Source: Bacillota bacterium
GTDB lineage: Bacteria; Bacillota; Clostridia; Lachnospirales; Lachnospiraceae
DNA: 64,000 nt
Assembly (NCBI GenBank): GCA_023402845.1
Contig: JAEYFP010000030.1
Coordinates: 73,038-137,037, forward strand
Direction: 5' to 3'
The notes under the pieces were generated by a model. That model made no database searches and was not told the origin of the DNA. It worked only from the letters and a program-made list of their open reading frames with translations. The position numbers and the translations under genes are program-made. The number at the start of each line of letters is the position of its first letter. The stretch's first letter is position 1. Shown one piece after another: positions 15,888 through 24,919 of the stretch.

Positions 15888-16988
15888 TTATTGCTTATAA
15901 AAATTCTGTATATAGTCCACACGGCTGTGCATATTGGCAAGCATCAGATCTGCGACAGTCAGGGCAGCCATCGCTTCGACGACGACAACGGCGCGCGGTA
16001 CAATGATCGGGTCGTGGCGTCCTTTAATATGAACGGAGATTTCGTCTCCGTTTTTATTTACGGTTTTTTGTTCACTGTAAACGGAAGGTGTTGGTTTGAT
16101 CGCCGCACGGAAAAGAATTTCGGAACCGTCGCTGATGCCGCCCAAGATACCGCCGGCATGATTTGTCAGCTTCTTCACCTGTCCGTTTTCCATTACAAAC
16201 GGGTCATTGTTGGAAAGTCCGCTCGACTTGGAGACGGCGAAGCCATCGCCGATTTCAAACGCTTTAACGGCTCCGATGCTCATGATGGCATGAGAGAGCT
16301 TTGCATCCAGCTTTTCAAAAACAGGTTCCCCGATCCCGGCAGGCACACCGGTTATTTTGCATTCAATAATACCGCCTGCGGAATTATATTCCTGCATACA
16401 GGCATTCAAATAAGCCTCGGCCTGCTTTGAAGCCTCGGCATCCGGCATTGCAAGTGCACTTTCATAAATCAGTTCTTTTTGAAAATGAGATTCATTGATT
16501 GAAACAGGTCCGATCGATTTTGTATAAGCTAAAATATGGACAGAAAGAGATTCCAGCAGCTTTGCTGCTACGGCACCCGCAGCCACACGCCCGATTGATT
16601 CACGGCCGGAGGAACGTCCGCCGCCGCGGTAATCACGGAAGCCGTACTTTTCATCAAAGGTGAAATCTGCATGGCCGGGACGATAAAAGGAAGCAATTTC
16701 CGAATAATCCGCCGATTTTTGAGACGTATTCTCTACCATTAAGGATATCGGCGTGCCGGTGGTTTTTCCCTCAAATACACCGGAAAGGATCGTGACGGCG
16801 TCCCCCTCCTTACGCGGTGTGGCATATTTGGATTTGCCGGGCTTTCGTCTGTCCAGATATTTCTGGATATCGTCCTCGCAGAGAAAAAGACCTGCCGGAC
16901 ATCCGTCGATCACAACACCGAGCGCTTTTCCGTGGGATTCTCCCCACGTCATGATTTTGAAATTTGTGCCAAAGGTTGATCCTGCCAT
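15888..16988 (-). CDS. aroC: Chorismate synthase
   Basis: A 366-residue enzyme that converts 5-enolpyruvylshikimate-3-phosphate to chorismate using reduced FMN, the last step of the shikimate pathway. The signature motifs are all present: GESHGKALGVVIDGCPAG near the N-terminus, the RRKPG motif, YRPGHADFTF, DYRGGGRSSGRESIGRVAAGAVA and the C-terminal HDPIIVPRAVVVVEAMAAL. No other shikimate genes are adjacent, so it is a single-gene unit with its own promoter. Length is normal. Confidence 0.97.
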   Translation of the reverse strand: MAGSTFGTNFKIMTWGESHGKALGVVIDGCPAGLFLCEDDIQKYLDRRKPGKSKYATPRKEGDAVTILSGVFEGKTTGTPISLMVENTSQKSADYSEIASFYRPGHADFTFDEKYGFRDYRGGGRSSGRESIGRVAAGAVAAKLLESLSVHILAYTKSIGPVSINESHFQKELIYESALAMPDAEASKQAEAYLNACMQEYNSAGGIIECKITGVPAGIGEPVFEKLDAKLSHAIMSIGAVKAFEIGDGFAVSKSSGLSNNDPFVMENGQVKKLTNHAGGILGGISDGSEILFRAAIKPTPSVYSEQKTVNKNGDEISVHIKGRHDPIIVPRAVVVVEAMAALTVADLMLANMHSRVDYIQNFYKQ

Positions 16989-17027
16989 AGCGCGCCTCCA
17001 TAAAATTAAAATTTTTTACATGTGCCT

Positions 17028-17056
17028 ATTATAATGAATTTGCAGAAAAACAGCAA
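17028..17056 (-). promoter_or_regulatory. aroC promoter
   Basis: On the minus strand TTGCTG (17056-17051), a 17-base spacer and TATAAT (17033-17028), 40 bases upstream of the aroC start. Confidence 0.65.
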
Positions 17057-17103
17057 TCCTTTTGAAAAGAAATTATGTAATTTCAATTTTAGAATGAAAT
17101 CAT

Positions 17104-17132
17104 TTGACAAATTCTCAGAACGGTGGTACAGT
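17104..17132 (+). promoter_or_regulatory. Promoter of the amino acid ABC transporter operon
   Basis: TTGACA (17104-17109), a 17-base spacer and TACAGT (17127-17132). The predicted transcription start is near 17139, immediately before a terminator-like hairpin. Confidence 0.65.
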
Positions 17133-17134
17133 TT

Positions 17135-17178
17135 AAAAAAGGCAAATGGGTCTCACCATTTGCCTTTATTTATTTTTC
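17135..17178. terminator. Bidirectional terminator-like hairpin at the 5' end of the transporter mRNA
   Basis: GGCAAATGG and CCATTTGCC form a perfect 9-bp stem with a 6-base loop (17141-17164), followed on the plus strand by TTTATTTATTTTT and on the minus strand by six Ts. It lies between the promoter and the first gene. It could be an attenuator, an mRNA-stabilising 5' stem, or a stop for antisense transcription towards aroC. Confidence 0.6.
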
Positions 17179-17193
17179 AGGAGGAATGATATT

Positions 17194-18114
17194 ATGAAGA
17201 TGAAAAAAATGATTTGTTTACTGCTTGGAACCACAATGGCATTTATTCTTACGGCATGCGGCAGCACAGCATCGACCGAAACCGCTTCTGCGGAAGCTGC
17301 TCCGGCAGTTGCGGAAAGTGTGGAATCTGAAGCTCCCGCAGAGGAAGCTGATGCAGCGGCTTTAGAAACGGAGGAGAGTACAGAAGCAGAGACTCCCTCT
17401 GCCGATTATACATTAATTCAGGATGGAACATTGAGTGTCGGAGTTGAAATCGGTTATCCGCCGTTCGAAGATTTTGCGGAAGATGGTGTGACGCCGATCG
17501 GTTATGACATTGATTTTGCAAATGCACTTGCGGAAAAACTCGGTCTTGAGGTTAACTTTATCAATACGGCCTGGGATGGTATTTTTTCCGGAATCGGCAC
17601 GAATTATGATGTGGTTATTTCCGCAGTCACAATCACAGATGAAAGAAAAGAGACAATGGCCTTTTCCGAACCGTACATAAACAGCTATCAGTCTATTGTG
17701 GTTGCAGAGGGAAGTGAGCTGACCTTTACAAGCTTAAATGATCTTGACGGAAAGTCTGTTGCCCTGCAGAAGGAGACAACCTCAGATGCGTTGATTACGG
17801 ATCTGATTGATACGAAGACAATTGATGCGACTGTTGTAGCGAATGAGAAAGTAATTACCTGTTTTACACAGCTGACAAACGGTGAAGTGGATTGTGTTCT
17901 TTGCGACAGCCCTGTTGCAGATGGATATCTGTCTTCCTCCCCGGGTCAATATGTGAAGATATTCCAGGACGAGACATCTCCCGAGCAATTTGGTGTTGCG
18001 ATGAGTAAGGATAATACCGGACTTACCGAGGCAATCAATACAGCCATAGCAGAGTTGGAGTCTGAAGGATTTTTTGAAGCAAATATTGCAAAGTGGTTTG
18101 GTGCAGGTGAATAG
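17194..18114 (+). CDS. Amino acid ABC transporter substrate-binding lipoprotein
   Basis: A 306-residue binding protein. The signal peptide ends in the lipobox LTAC, with the modified Cys at 22. A low-complexity Ala/Glu/Ser linker (about 23-75) then tethers the binding domain. The domain has the type II polar amino acid pattern: GTLSVGVEIGYPPFEDF, IGYDIDFANALAEKLG, VISAVTITDERKE and FSEPYINSYQSIVV. The ligand, probably a polar amino acid or cystine, cannot be named. The ATG at 17194 has an AGGAGG site 8 bases upstream; the further upstream frame would include the hairpin. The permease and ATPase follow. Confidence 0.9.
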   Translation: MKMKKMICLLLGTTMAFILTACGSTASTETASAEAAPAVAESVESEAPAEEADAAALETEESTEAETPSADYTLIQDGTLSVGVEIGYPPFEDFAEDGVTPIGYDIDFANALAEKLGLEVNFINTAWDGIFSGIGTNYDVVISAVTITDERKETMAFSEPYINSYQSIVVAEGSELTFTSLNDLDGKSVALQKETTSDALITDLIDTKTIDATVVANEKVITCFTQLTNGEVDCVLCDSPVADGYLSSSPGQYVKIFQDETSPEQFGVAMSKDNTGLTEAINTAIAELESEGFFEANIAKWFGAGE

Positions 18115-18118
18115 ATAA

Positions 18119-19171
18119 ATGAGAGTAAAGAACAGTGCCATACAACGAATGCTGAACGTAAGGGCATGGGAAAAAAACACAAAAAAATTTTGGGGAATTA
18201 TTATTGGTACATTTTTGGTTGCTTCTGTTTTTGCCTGCTTTAAGCCATCCAAAGAGGAACTGATGAGTTATGCATCCGCCGAGGTTACGACCGCCTTGAA
18301 GGAGGATGAATCCAAAACAAGAAAAGAGGTTGTAACAACCTATAACGATCTGTATTTTATCAATTACTGCTCTTTTGAAACATCAGGTGCAAATGCACTC
18401 AGTGAAAAATATCTCGGGTTCGCAGGACACGTATATCCTGCGGACCAGGGTGTTCCAAAGATAACCGGGCAGATGGTAAATTATACCTATCGTATGCTCG
18501 GATGCGGACAGGGGATCCTGTATGGCGCAAAGCTGACAATTTTTCTGACTACTATCTCCGTATTATGCGGTTTTTTTCTTAGCATTTTCCTTGCGCTTGG
18601 TAAGATTTCCTCAATAAAGCCGATCAGCAAGTTTTGTGGGGGATATATCTTTTTTTTCCGCGGTACCCCGCTCATGATTCAGATTTTTGTGATTTATCTT
18701 GCTATTCCAGGTGTTTTTCCGGGCTTTAATTGGCGGAGTCTTTTTTCGGCTAATGATCCGGATGCTGTTTTTAAGGGAGCGTTTGTCGCAGCATTTATTG
18801 CGTTTACGCTGAACACGGCCGCTTATTGTGCTGAAATCGTCCGGGCTGCCATTCAGTCGATTGACAAGGGACAATTTGAGGCAAGCAAGGCACTCGGTAT
18901 GAATTATACACAGACAATGCGTTTAATTGTGATACCGCAATCTATCCGGCGTATGATTCCGCCCGTATGCAATGAGTTTGTTATGGTTCTTAAGGATGCA
19001 TCCCTTGTTTTTGTGATTGGGCTGATGGATATTACGACGATTTCTAAGACAATTGCCTCGGGAGGATCTTTTCTTGTATTTGTTCCCGCGCTTGTTATAT
19101 ATTTAATTATAACGGCATTTTTTACATTTATCTTTGATAAAATCGAGAGACGTCTTTCGGTTTATGAATAG
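18119..19171 (+). CDS. Amino acid ABC transporter permease with extra N-terminal domain
   Basis: A 350-residue HisM/GlnP-type permease. The C-terminal 215 residues are the usual permease: YGAKLTIFLTTISVLCGFFLSI, FRGTPLMIQIFVIY and the EAA loop EASKALGMNYTQTMRLIVIPQ. Before it lie one extra helix (about 25-41) and about 90 residues (42-135, containing YNDLYFINYCSFETSG) that should face outside. Ordinary members are 210-250 residues. The extra piece is not a recognisable binding domain. It starts 4 bases after the binding-protein stop and ends close to the ATPase gene. The ribosome site is weak, so translation is probably coupled. Confidence 0.85.
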   Translation: MRVKNSAIQRMLNVRAWEKNTKKFWGIIIGTFLVASVFACFKPSKEELMSYASAEVTTALKEDESKTRKEVVTTYNDLYFINYCSFETSGANALSEKYLGFAGHVYPADQGVPKITGQMVNYTYRMLGCGQGILYGAKLTIFLTTISVLCGFFLSIFLALGKISSIKPISKFCGGYIFFFRGTPLMIQIFVIYLAIPGVFPGFNWRSLFSANDPDAVFKGAFVAAFIAFTLNTAAYCAEIVRAAIQSIDKGQFEASKALGMNYTQTMRLIVIPQSIRRMIPPVCNEFVMVLKDASLVFVIGLMDITTISKTIASGGSFLVFVPALVIYLIITAFFTFIFDKIERRLSVYE

Positions 19172-19184
19172 GAGGGGAGCTGGC

Positions 19185-19943
19185 ATGGAAATGATTCGTA
19201 CCGAAAATTTATGTAAAAGCTTCGGAGATTTAGAAATATTGAAAGATGTGTCCATAAAAGTGAATCAGGGTGAGGTTGTGGTAATTATCGGTCCGTCGGG
19301 AGCTGGAAAATCAACATTATTACGATCTCTGAATCATCTTGAAAAAGCGACTTCAGGGAAGATATATATTGAAGGACAGCTTTTGGATGATCGGGAAAAA
19401 GAGGTCAATCGTTCTCATTTAAACAAGCATGAGAAAAATATGCTTCTTTTAAAAATGGGCATGGTATTTCAGCGGTTTAATCTTTTTCCTCATAAGACAG
19501 TACTGGAAAATGTGGCAATCGCACCGATAAACGTCAAGAAAATGAGCGGTGAGCAGGCGGCGGAGATTGCAAAGGATCTGATACGGCGTGTCGGGCTTGA
19601 AGATAAAATGCACGCTTATCCCAATAAATTGTCTGGTGGGCAGCAGCAGCGTGTAGCGATTGCCAGAGCACTTGCGATGCAGCCTGAAATTATGCTGTTT
19701 GATGAACCGACATCTGCACTTGATCCCGAGCTTGTAGGCGAGGTGTTGAGCGTTATGCAGAATCTTGCCAGAGGAGGCATGACTATGATCTGCGTCACTC
19801 ATGAAATGGGCTTTGCCAGAGATGTCGCAGATAAGGTCATATTCATGTATGATGGCACGATATTAGAAGAGGGAAGCCCTGAACAGATTTTTAAGGCACC
19901 GAGGGAGGAGCGCACAAGAGCATTTTTGCAGAGCGTTTTATAA
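19185..19943 (+). CDS. Amino acid ABC transporter ATP-binding protein
   Basis: A 252-residue GlnQ/HisP-type ATPase. It shows Walker A GPSGAGKST, the Q-loop segment MVFQRFNLFPHKTVLENV, the signature LSGGQQQRVAIARALAM, Walker B IMLFDEPTSALDPE and the switch His in CVTHEMGFARDVAD. It energises the adjacent permease. The ATG at 19185 has AGGAGGGG just before it; reading further upstream would overlap the permease gene. A convergent aminotransferase gene ends 7 bases away. Confidence 0.93.
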   Translation: MEMIRTENLCKSFGDLEILKDVSIKVNQGEVVVIIGPSGAGKSTLLRSLNHLEKATSGKIYIEGQLLDDREKEVNRSHLNKHEKNMLLLKMGMVFQRFNLFPHKTVLENVAIAPINVKKMSGEQAAEIAKDLIRRVGLEDKMHAYPNKLSGGQQQRVAIARALAMQPEIMLFDEPTSALDPELVGEVLSVMQNLARGGMTMICVTHEMGFARDVADKVIFMYDGTILEEGSPEQIFKAPREERTRAFLQSVL

Positions 19944-19950
19944 GGAAGAA

Positions 19951-21006
19951 TCAGAGGATATTCTTAAATGTTTTAAGCACGTATTCCATTTCTTCTCGGG
20001 TGCCTATGGTCATGCGAATATAGTTGGATATTCTTTCCTGCGGATAATACCTTACCAGAATGCCATATTCCCTCAGTTTTTTCTCCAAATCATTCGCATT
20101 CATAAGCGGATGGGTGAAAAATATAAAATTCGTACTGGATGGAATTACGGTAAACCCCATTTTTTTCATTTCATTACTTATCTCATCACGAATCAAGACT
20201 TTTTGCCGGCAGCACCATTCGGTATAGTCTTGATCTTTTACTGCGGCAACGGCGGCGTCTAAAGTGATCTGATTTAAGTTGTTCGGGTTAAAACAGTTTT
20301 TGATGCAGCTGAGCTCCTGAATAATATCCTCATTTGCAATTGCATATCCGACGTGTAATGCGGCAATATTTCTGGACTTTGACATGGTATGGACGATAAT
20401 CAGATTTTTATAGGAGGAGAGCAGTTCCATACAGCTGTTGGCTCCATATCCCAGATAGGCTTCATCAATGATCACTATTCTTCCCGTATCGGATTCCAAA
20501 AGATTCTTTATCTGGTCCGTGGTGAGACAGAGACCGGTCGGTGCGTTGGGGTTTGCAAGAACAATATGCCGGCGGCTTTTTTTGAATGCCTCAAGGTCAA
20601 CAGTAAAGTCCTTATTTAAAGGAATCTCCTCATACTCCATTTGAAAGGCTCTTAAAAATGTTTTATAAAATCCATAACTGATGTCAGGAAAAGAAAATCC
20701 CCGTGTTTCTCCGTATGCCAGAAAGCAGAAGCTCAGCATTTCATCGGCGCCGTTTCCAACCAGAACTTGATCGCATGTTACCTGATATAGGCAGCTCAAC
20801 GCTTCCCTTAGTACCGTTCCATCCTGATCAGAATAGAATCCAAGAAGATTGAGAGAGGCATCTTTTAGCACCTTTGAAACAAGAGGAGAAGCAGGAAAAG
20901 AAGTCTCATTTGAGTTTAGCTTAATATATTTTTTGTCGGTTGGCTGCTCCCCCAATCGGTATGGAATCATTTCACTGAATTTTTCTGATAAATATTGACT
21001 GCTCAT
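19951..21006 (-). CDS. hisC: Histidinol-phosphate aminotransferase-like PLP enzyme
   Basis: A 351-residue class I/II fold aminotransferase. The pattern is that of HisC: LNSNETSFPASP at 30-41, VGNGADEML (83-91), NPNAPTG (152-158), DEAYLGYG (181-188) and the PLP-binding Lys 210 in HTMSKSRNIAALHVGYAI. HisC transfers an amino group to imidazole acetol phosphate in histidine synthesis. No other his genes lie nearby, and the neighbours are an amino acid transporter and a PucR regulator, so it may act on another amino acid. Symbol given with reserve. A minus-strand promoter (TTGTAA, 18 bases, TATACT at 21083-21078) lies upstream. Confidence 0.75.
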   Translation of the reverse strand: MSSQYLSEKFSEMIPYRLGEQPTDKKYIKLNSNETSFPASPLVSKVLKDASLNLLGFYSDQDGTVLREALSCLYQVTCDQVLVGNGADEMLSFCFLAYGETRGFSFPDISYGFYKTFLRAFQMEYEEIPLNKDFTVDLEAFKKSRRHIVLANPNAPTGLCLTTDQIKNLLESDTGRIVIIDEAYLGYGANSCMELLSSYKNLIIVHTMSKSRNIAALHVGYAIANEDIIQELSCIKNCFNPNNLNQITLDAAVAAVKDQDYTEWCCRQKVLIRDEISNEMKKMGFTVIPSSTNFIFFTHPLMNANDLEKKLREYGILVRYYPQERISNYIRMTIGTREEMEYVLKTFKNIL

Positions 21007-21147
21007 AGGTTATGCTCCTCACTGTGAATCCTCTCATATTTCCTGATTCTGTTATGTAATAAAAATTTCACAAAATCAGTATAGACAATTTTGATGAGGT
21101 TTTACAATGGAAACGCAACAAAAAGATTCCGGGTATAATTGTAATTT

Positions 21148-22332
21148 TTACAAAATGAATTCGCGGGAAATGAAATAGGAATCTTGTCTTATCATGTGCA
21201 TCAGAACAGCAATATATAAACTATGCAAGTCTTCCTTCCCGCATTCGCCGTGTATGATATCGGCAGCTCTTTGTATTCTGTAACGGATTGTGTTTGGGTG
21301 CTGATAAAGTATTTCGGCGGTCAATTTTATATTATAACCGGATTTTACATATTCCTGCAGCGTGTCCAGCATAGTTGTCCGGTTCAATTGATCATAATCC
21401 ATAATTTTGCGGATAATGACCTCATAATATTGCCGACAGCATCTGTCAAACAGCATCGGCAACAGGATCTGATAAATGCCAATTTCCGAAAAAACAGTAA
21501 GGCTTGTGTGTTTGAACCATGAATAGCAACAGGCGAAATAGCATTCTTTTATGCATAAATCCAATTCCTTTACAGGGGGATGAATCTGGCTGATTCCTAT
21601 TTTCATTTTTGTTTCTGTAATGTGCAGACGGATGAGAAGTGCTCGAAATTGTTCTATGTAGGAGCTGCTTTGATCCTCGTTAAAATTATGGAGAATAAAG
21701 AGGCCCTCCTCAAACCGATACAGCACATAGCCGGCGTTTATATAAGTCTTGTTTTTTCGTTGAGCAGATTCATTCAGAAGCTCCTCAATTATCCAGTAGT
21801 CTGAGCTGTTTTCCGGCATCAGATACATGCATGCGGCTTTTTGTTTGTGAGAGGGGTTTATAGTAGTTGCTTTTTCGATTGCCTGCGGCAGAGAATATTG
21901 ATTATAAATGATTTCCTGAAAATCTTTTTCATATTTTAAATAATTTTTTTTTGCCTTCATGTAATCATTCACATTTACAATCACATCTTCAATATAAGTA
22001 TTTTTAAAGACATATAAAGGAATTCCATTATCATCTGCAAGAATTGATAATTCCGGAGGAAGGGCATGATAGGAGGCCGCTTTAATCGCAAGACCTGATA
22101 TCCCCATATTCATTAGTCTGGTAATGGTAGAAACGATCAGTTCCGGACATCCGTTTGCGAATAGTAAGGTTGATACGATAAAGTCTCCTCTATAGTAATT
22201 ATCCGCTGCCGTATTCATGTTTTCATATTCAAAAATCACAATATTTTCAATTTTGTTATTCAATCCGCTGTTTCCTGCGATCATCCTAAAATCATTCAGA
22301 CCTTTAATGTATTGGAATTCTCTGATTCTCAT
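21148..22332 (-). CDS. PucR-type transcriptional regulator
   Basis: A 394-residue regulator. The N-terminal PucR ligand domain (about 1-125) has REFQYIKGLNDFRMIAGN and ENIVIFEYENM, followed by a GGDEF-like or linker middle part. The C-terminal PucR helix-turn-helix (about 330-375) reads LLDTLQEYV..NIKLTAEILYQHPNTIRYRIQ. Such proteins usually control purine, amino acid or polyamine catabolic genes. It shares an intergenic region with the convergently closed aminotransferase unit, so it probably regulates the aminotransferase and perhaps the transporter. ATG at 22332 is chosen: GAGGGG lies just upstream, and a longer frame would overlap the promoter. Confidence 0.8.
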   Translation of the reverse strand: MRIREFQYIKGLNDFRMIAGNSGLNNKIENIVIFEYENMNTAADNYYRGDFIVSTLLFANGCPELIVSTITRLMNMGISGLAIKAASYHALPPELSILADDNGIPLYVFKNTYIEDVIVNVNDYMKAKKNYLKYEKDFQEIIYNQYSLPQAIEKATTINPSHKQKAACMYLMPENSSDYWIIEELLNESAQRKNKTYINAGYVLYRFEEGLFILHNFNEDQSSSYIEQFRALLIRLHITETKMKIGISQIHPPVKELDLCIKECYFACCYSWFKHTSLTVFSEIGIYQILLPMLFDRCCRQYYEVIIRKIMDYDQLNRTTMLDTLQEYVKSGYNIKLTAEILYQHPNTIRYRIQRAADIIHGECGKEDLHSLYIAVLMHMIRQDSYFISREFIL

Positions 22333-22365
22333 ATGCCCCTCATTTCTGCCCTGTTCTATAATTGT

Positions 22366-22394
22366 ATGATAGTTTATTATAAAGATAATCACAA
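22366..22394 (-). promoter_or_regulatory. Promoter of the PucR-type regulator
   Basis: On the minus strand TTGTGA (22394-22389), a 17-base spacer and TATCAT (22371-22366). Confidence 0.5.
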
Positions 22395-22450
22395 ATACTT
22401 TAAAGTGTTTTCATTTAAAATTAATAAAGAGTAAAAAAACAGCAATTTTT

Positions 22451-22479
22451 TTGCAAAAAAAAAATAATTGTGGTATTCT
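22451..22479 (+). promoter_or_regulatory. Promoter of the VanY-tgt operon
   Basis: TTGCAA (22451-22456), a 17-base spacer and TATTCT (22474-22479), inside a very AT-rich stretch. A second -10-like TATAAT lies at 22483-22488. Confidence 0.45.
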
Positions 22480-22559
22480 AACTATAATATTCAAAAATAC
22501 GGGTTTTTAAAGTACTCTGCCCAAGGACAAATATCCGAATGCAAGGAGCAATACATAAC

Positions 22560-23672
22560 ATGGAGCGCAAGGACAAAATTGTGAGAACTTTGCTGAATCA
22601 GGCAAAGCAGCGTCCGGTTTTTAAAATTCCGGTCATTGTGATCATCACATGCATCATGTGGTTTTATTATTTGGCGAATGGAATCAGACGCAATAAGGGG
22701 CGCTGCTGTATTCTTTTGTCTGCGGCAGTTTTGTTCTTTTTCTGCACGAGCTTTTCCCTTCGTGCACAGGGGCAGATGAAAGAGGCAGCTGCTGTGGATC
22801 CGCTTGGGGAAGAGATTCAAAAACAGATTATTCAGACGGATACAAAGCTGGAACAGAACGATACAACAATTGTTGCAAATATACCGCTTTACGCATCTGC
22901 TCCGCAGATATCCGATTATATTGAAACAGACGGAGAGCCTGCGGACGAGGAAGATATCGATGCATTTATTAAAAATACAAGGGAACAGACAGAGCAGGAA
23001 TTAGAGGGCAGCGGACAAACGGAGGCCGGACAATCCAATACGGAGGCGGGCGAGGTTGTCATATATGACGAAAAGGGCCGTCAAATTGAAGCTGATTTTG
23101 AAGAGGACTGGAAGCTGATCCTTGTCAATAAGCAGAATCCGGTGCCTGAGGATTATGAGATGGAGCTTGTATCGGTGAACGGAAGCATGCAGGTGGACAA
23201 GCGTATTGCAAAGCCCCTTGCCGAGATGTTGGATGTTGCGCAAAAGGATGGCGTGAGCCTGATGATCTGCTCTGCATACAGGAGCTTTGACAGGCAGACA
23301 ATATTATTTGAAATTAAAATAAGAAGGTTAATGAACAGCGGTATGAATTATTTGGAGGCTTATGCCGAGTCGTCATATTCCGTGACAGTGCCTGGAACAA
23401 GCGAACATGAGCTGGGACTTGCTCTTGATATTGTGTCCCCTTCCTATACAAGCTTAAATGAAGGCTTTCAGGATACGGAGGCGGGGGAATGGCTGAGGAC
23501 ACATGCAAGTGAATACGGCTTTATTCTGCGGTATCCAAAGGGTAAGGAATATATTACTGGAATTACTTATGAGCCATGGCACTTTCGTTATGTGGGAGAG
23601 CAGGCAGCACAGGAAATTACAAAGAGCGGACTGTCGCTTGAAGAATACTTAAAACAGATAGGAATGAAATAG
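22560..23672 (+). CDS. VanY-type D-alanyl-D-alanine carboxypeptidase
   Basis: A 370-residue membrane-anchored peptidase. Basic N-terminal residues and one or two hydrophobic segments (the clear one LLSAAVLFFFCTSFSL) are followed by an acidic Glu/Gln-rich linker. The VanY zinc domain at the C-terminus shows ICSAYRSFDRQ, the metal motif SEHELGLALDI and EPWHFRYVG. It trims the terminal D-Ala from peptidoglycan stem peptides outside the cell. No van resistance genes surround it, so it is a housekeeping enzyme. The ATG at 22560 follows AAGGAG by 11 bases; an ATG 21 bases upstream is also possible. tgt starts one base after its stop. Confidence 0.85.
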   Translation: MERKDKIVRTLLNQAKQRPVFKIPVIVIITCIMWFYYLANGIRRNKGRCCILLSAAVLFFFCTSFSLRAQGQMKEAAAVDPLGEEIQKQIIQTDTKLEQNDTTIVANIPLYASAPQISDYIETDGEPADEEDIDAFIKNTREQTEQELEGSGQTEAGQSNTEAGEVVIYDEKGRQIEADFEEDWKLILVNKQNPVPEDYEMELVSVNGSMQVDKRIAKPLAEMLDVAQKDGVSLMICSAYRSFDRQTILFEIKIRRLMNSGMNYLEAYAESSYSVTVPGTSEHELGLALDIVSPSYTSLNEGFQDTEAGEWLRTHASEYGFILRYPKGKEYITGITYEPWHFRYVGEQAAQEITKSGLSLEEYLKQIGMK

Positions 23673-23673
23673 G

Positions 23674-24831
23674 ATGTATCGGATTATCAAACAAGAAGGC
23701 AGGGCCAAGCGTGCAGAATTTCAAACGGTGCACGGGACAATTCAGACACCGGTATTTATGAACGTAGGTACGGCGGCTGCGATCAAGGGCGCCGTTTCTA
23801 CAGAGGATTTGCTTCAGATCAAGACGCAGGTGGAACTTTCCAACACGTATCACTTGCATGTAAGGCCCGGCGATGAAATTATAAAGAAGCTTGGGGGGCT
23901 GCATAAATTTATGGTTTGGGAGAAGCCCATCCTGACCGATTCTGGGGGCTTTCAGGTGTTTTCTTTGAGCAGCCTCAGAAAAATAAAAGAAGAGGGTGTC
24001 TATTTCCATTCCCATGTGGACGGCAGAAAAATATTCATGGGACCGGAGCAAAGTATGCAAATCCAGTCCAATCTTGCATCGACAATTGCGATGGCGTTTG
24101 ACGAATGCCCGAGTGCCAAGGCGGAGCGAGGTTATGTTCAGGCATCTGTGGATCGGACAACGCGCTGGCTTGCGCGCTGTAAGGAAGAAATGACGCGTTT
24201 GAATATGCTGCCCGGCACACTTAACCCAAATCAAATGCTGTTTGGAATAAATCAAGGAGCCATCTTTGCGGATATCAGAATTGAGCATGCCAAACAGATT
24301 TCGGAGCTGGATCTTGCCGGTTATGCAGTAGGGGGTCTGGCGGTCGGCGAAACGCATGAAGAAATGTATCATATTTTGGAAGAGGTTGTGCCGTATCTGC
24401 CGCAAGACAAACCGACTTATTTAATGGGAGTCGGTACGCCCGCCAATATATTGGAAAGCGTGGAGCGCGGCGTTGATTTTTTTGATTGTGTTTATCCGAC
24501 AAGGAACGGTCGTCACGGTCATCTTTATACGAATCAAGGCAAGCTCAACCTGTTTAATGCGCAGTATGAGCTGGATGAGAGACCAATTGAGGAGGGCTGT
24601 ACATGTCCGGCATGCAGGCGATATTCGCGTGCCTACATCAGACATCTTTTAAAGGCGAAGGAAATGCTCGGCATGCGGCTATGTGTACTCCATAATCTCT
24701 ATTTTTATAATACGATGATGGAGGAAATCAGGCAGGCGCTGGAGCAGGGAAATTTTGCAGAATATAAAAAAGAAAAGCTTGCCTGTATGCAGAGCGGAAT
24801 AACGGCTATAACCCCAGGTAATAATGCTTAA
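23674..24831 (+). CDS. tgt: Queuine tRNA-ribosyltransferase
   Basis: A 385-residue enzyme that exchanges guanine 34 of certain tRNAs for a queuosine precursor. Key motifs are TDSGGFQVFS with the base Asp at 89, AFDECPS, the GVGTPANILESVERGVDFFDCVYPTRNGRHGH stretch holding the nucleophilic Asp, and the Zn-binding CTCPACRRYSRAYIRHLL..H near the C-terminus. Length and all motifs are normal. It begins one base after the VanY stop. queA is not in the window. Confidence 0.97.
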   Translation: MYRIIKQEGRAKRAEFQTVHGTIQTPVFMNVGTAAAIKGAVSTEDLLQIKTQVELSNTYHLHVRPGDEIIKKLGGLHKFMVWEKPILTDSGGFQVFSLSSLRKIKEEGVYFHSHVDGRKIFMGPEQSMQIQSNLASTIAMAFDECPSAKAERGYVQASVDRTTRWLARCKEEMTRLNMLPGTLNPNQMLFGINQGAIFADIRIEHAKQISELDLAGYAVGGLAVGETHEEMYHILEEVVPYLPQDKPTYLMGVGTPANILESVERGVDFFDCVYPTRNGRHGHLYTNQGKLNLFNAQYELDERPIEEGCTCPACRRYSRAYIRHLLKAKEMLGMRLCVLHNLYFYNTMMEEIRQALEQGNFAEYKKEKLACMQSGITAITPGNNA

Positions 24832-24872
24832 AATATTCATAAAATGCTTGATGAATGAGGAATAATTGTGTA

Positions 24873-24881
24873 TGATATAAA
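24873..24881 (+). promoter_or_regulatory. Extended -10 promoter of yajC
   Basis: TGATATAAA is an extended -10 (TG, one base, TATAAA). The -35 is weak, as is common for extended -10 promoters. Confidence 0.4.
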
Positions 24882-24919
24882 AGCACAGATTTTATAGAGC
24901 GGAATACAGGAGGAATGAT

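Noticed and set aside
22560..23672. Vancomycin resistance cluster from the VanY-type gene
   Set aside because: No vanR, vanS, vanH, vanA or vanX-like genes are present; VanY-type carboxypeptidases are common housekeeping enzymes.
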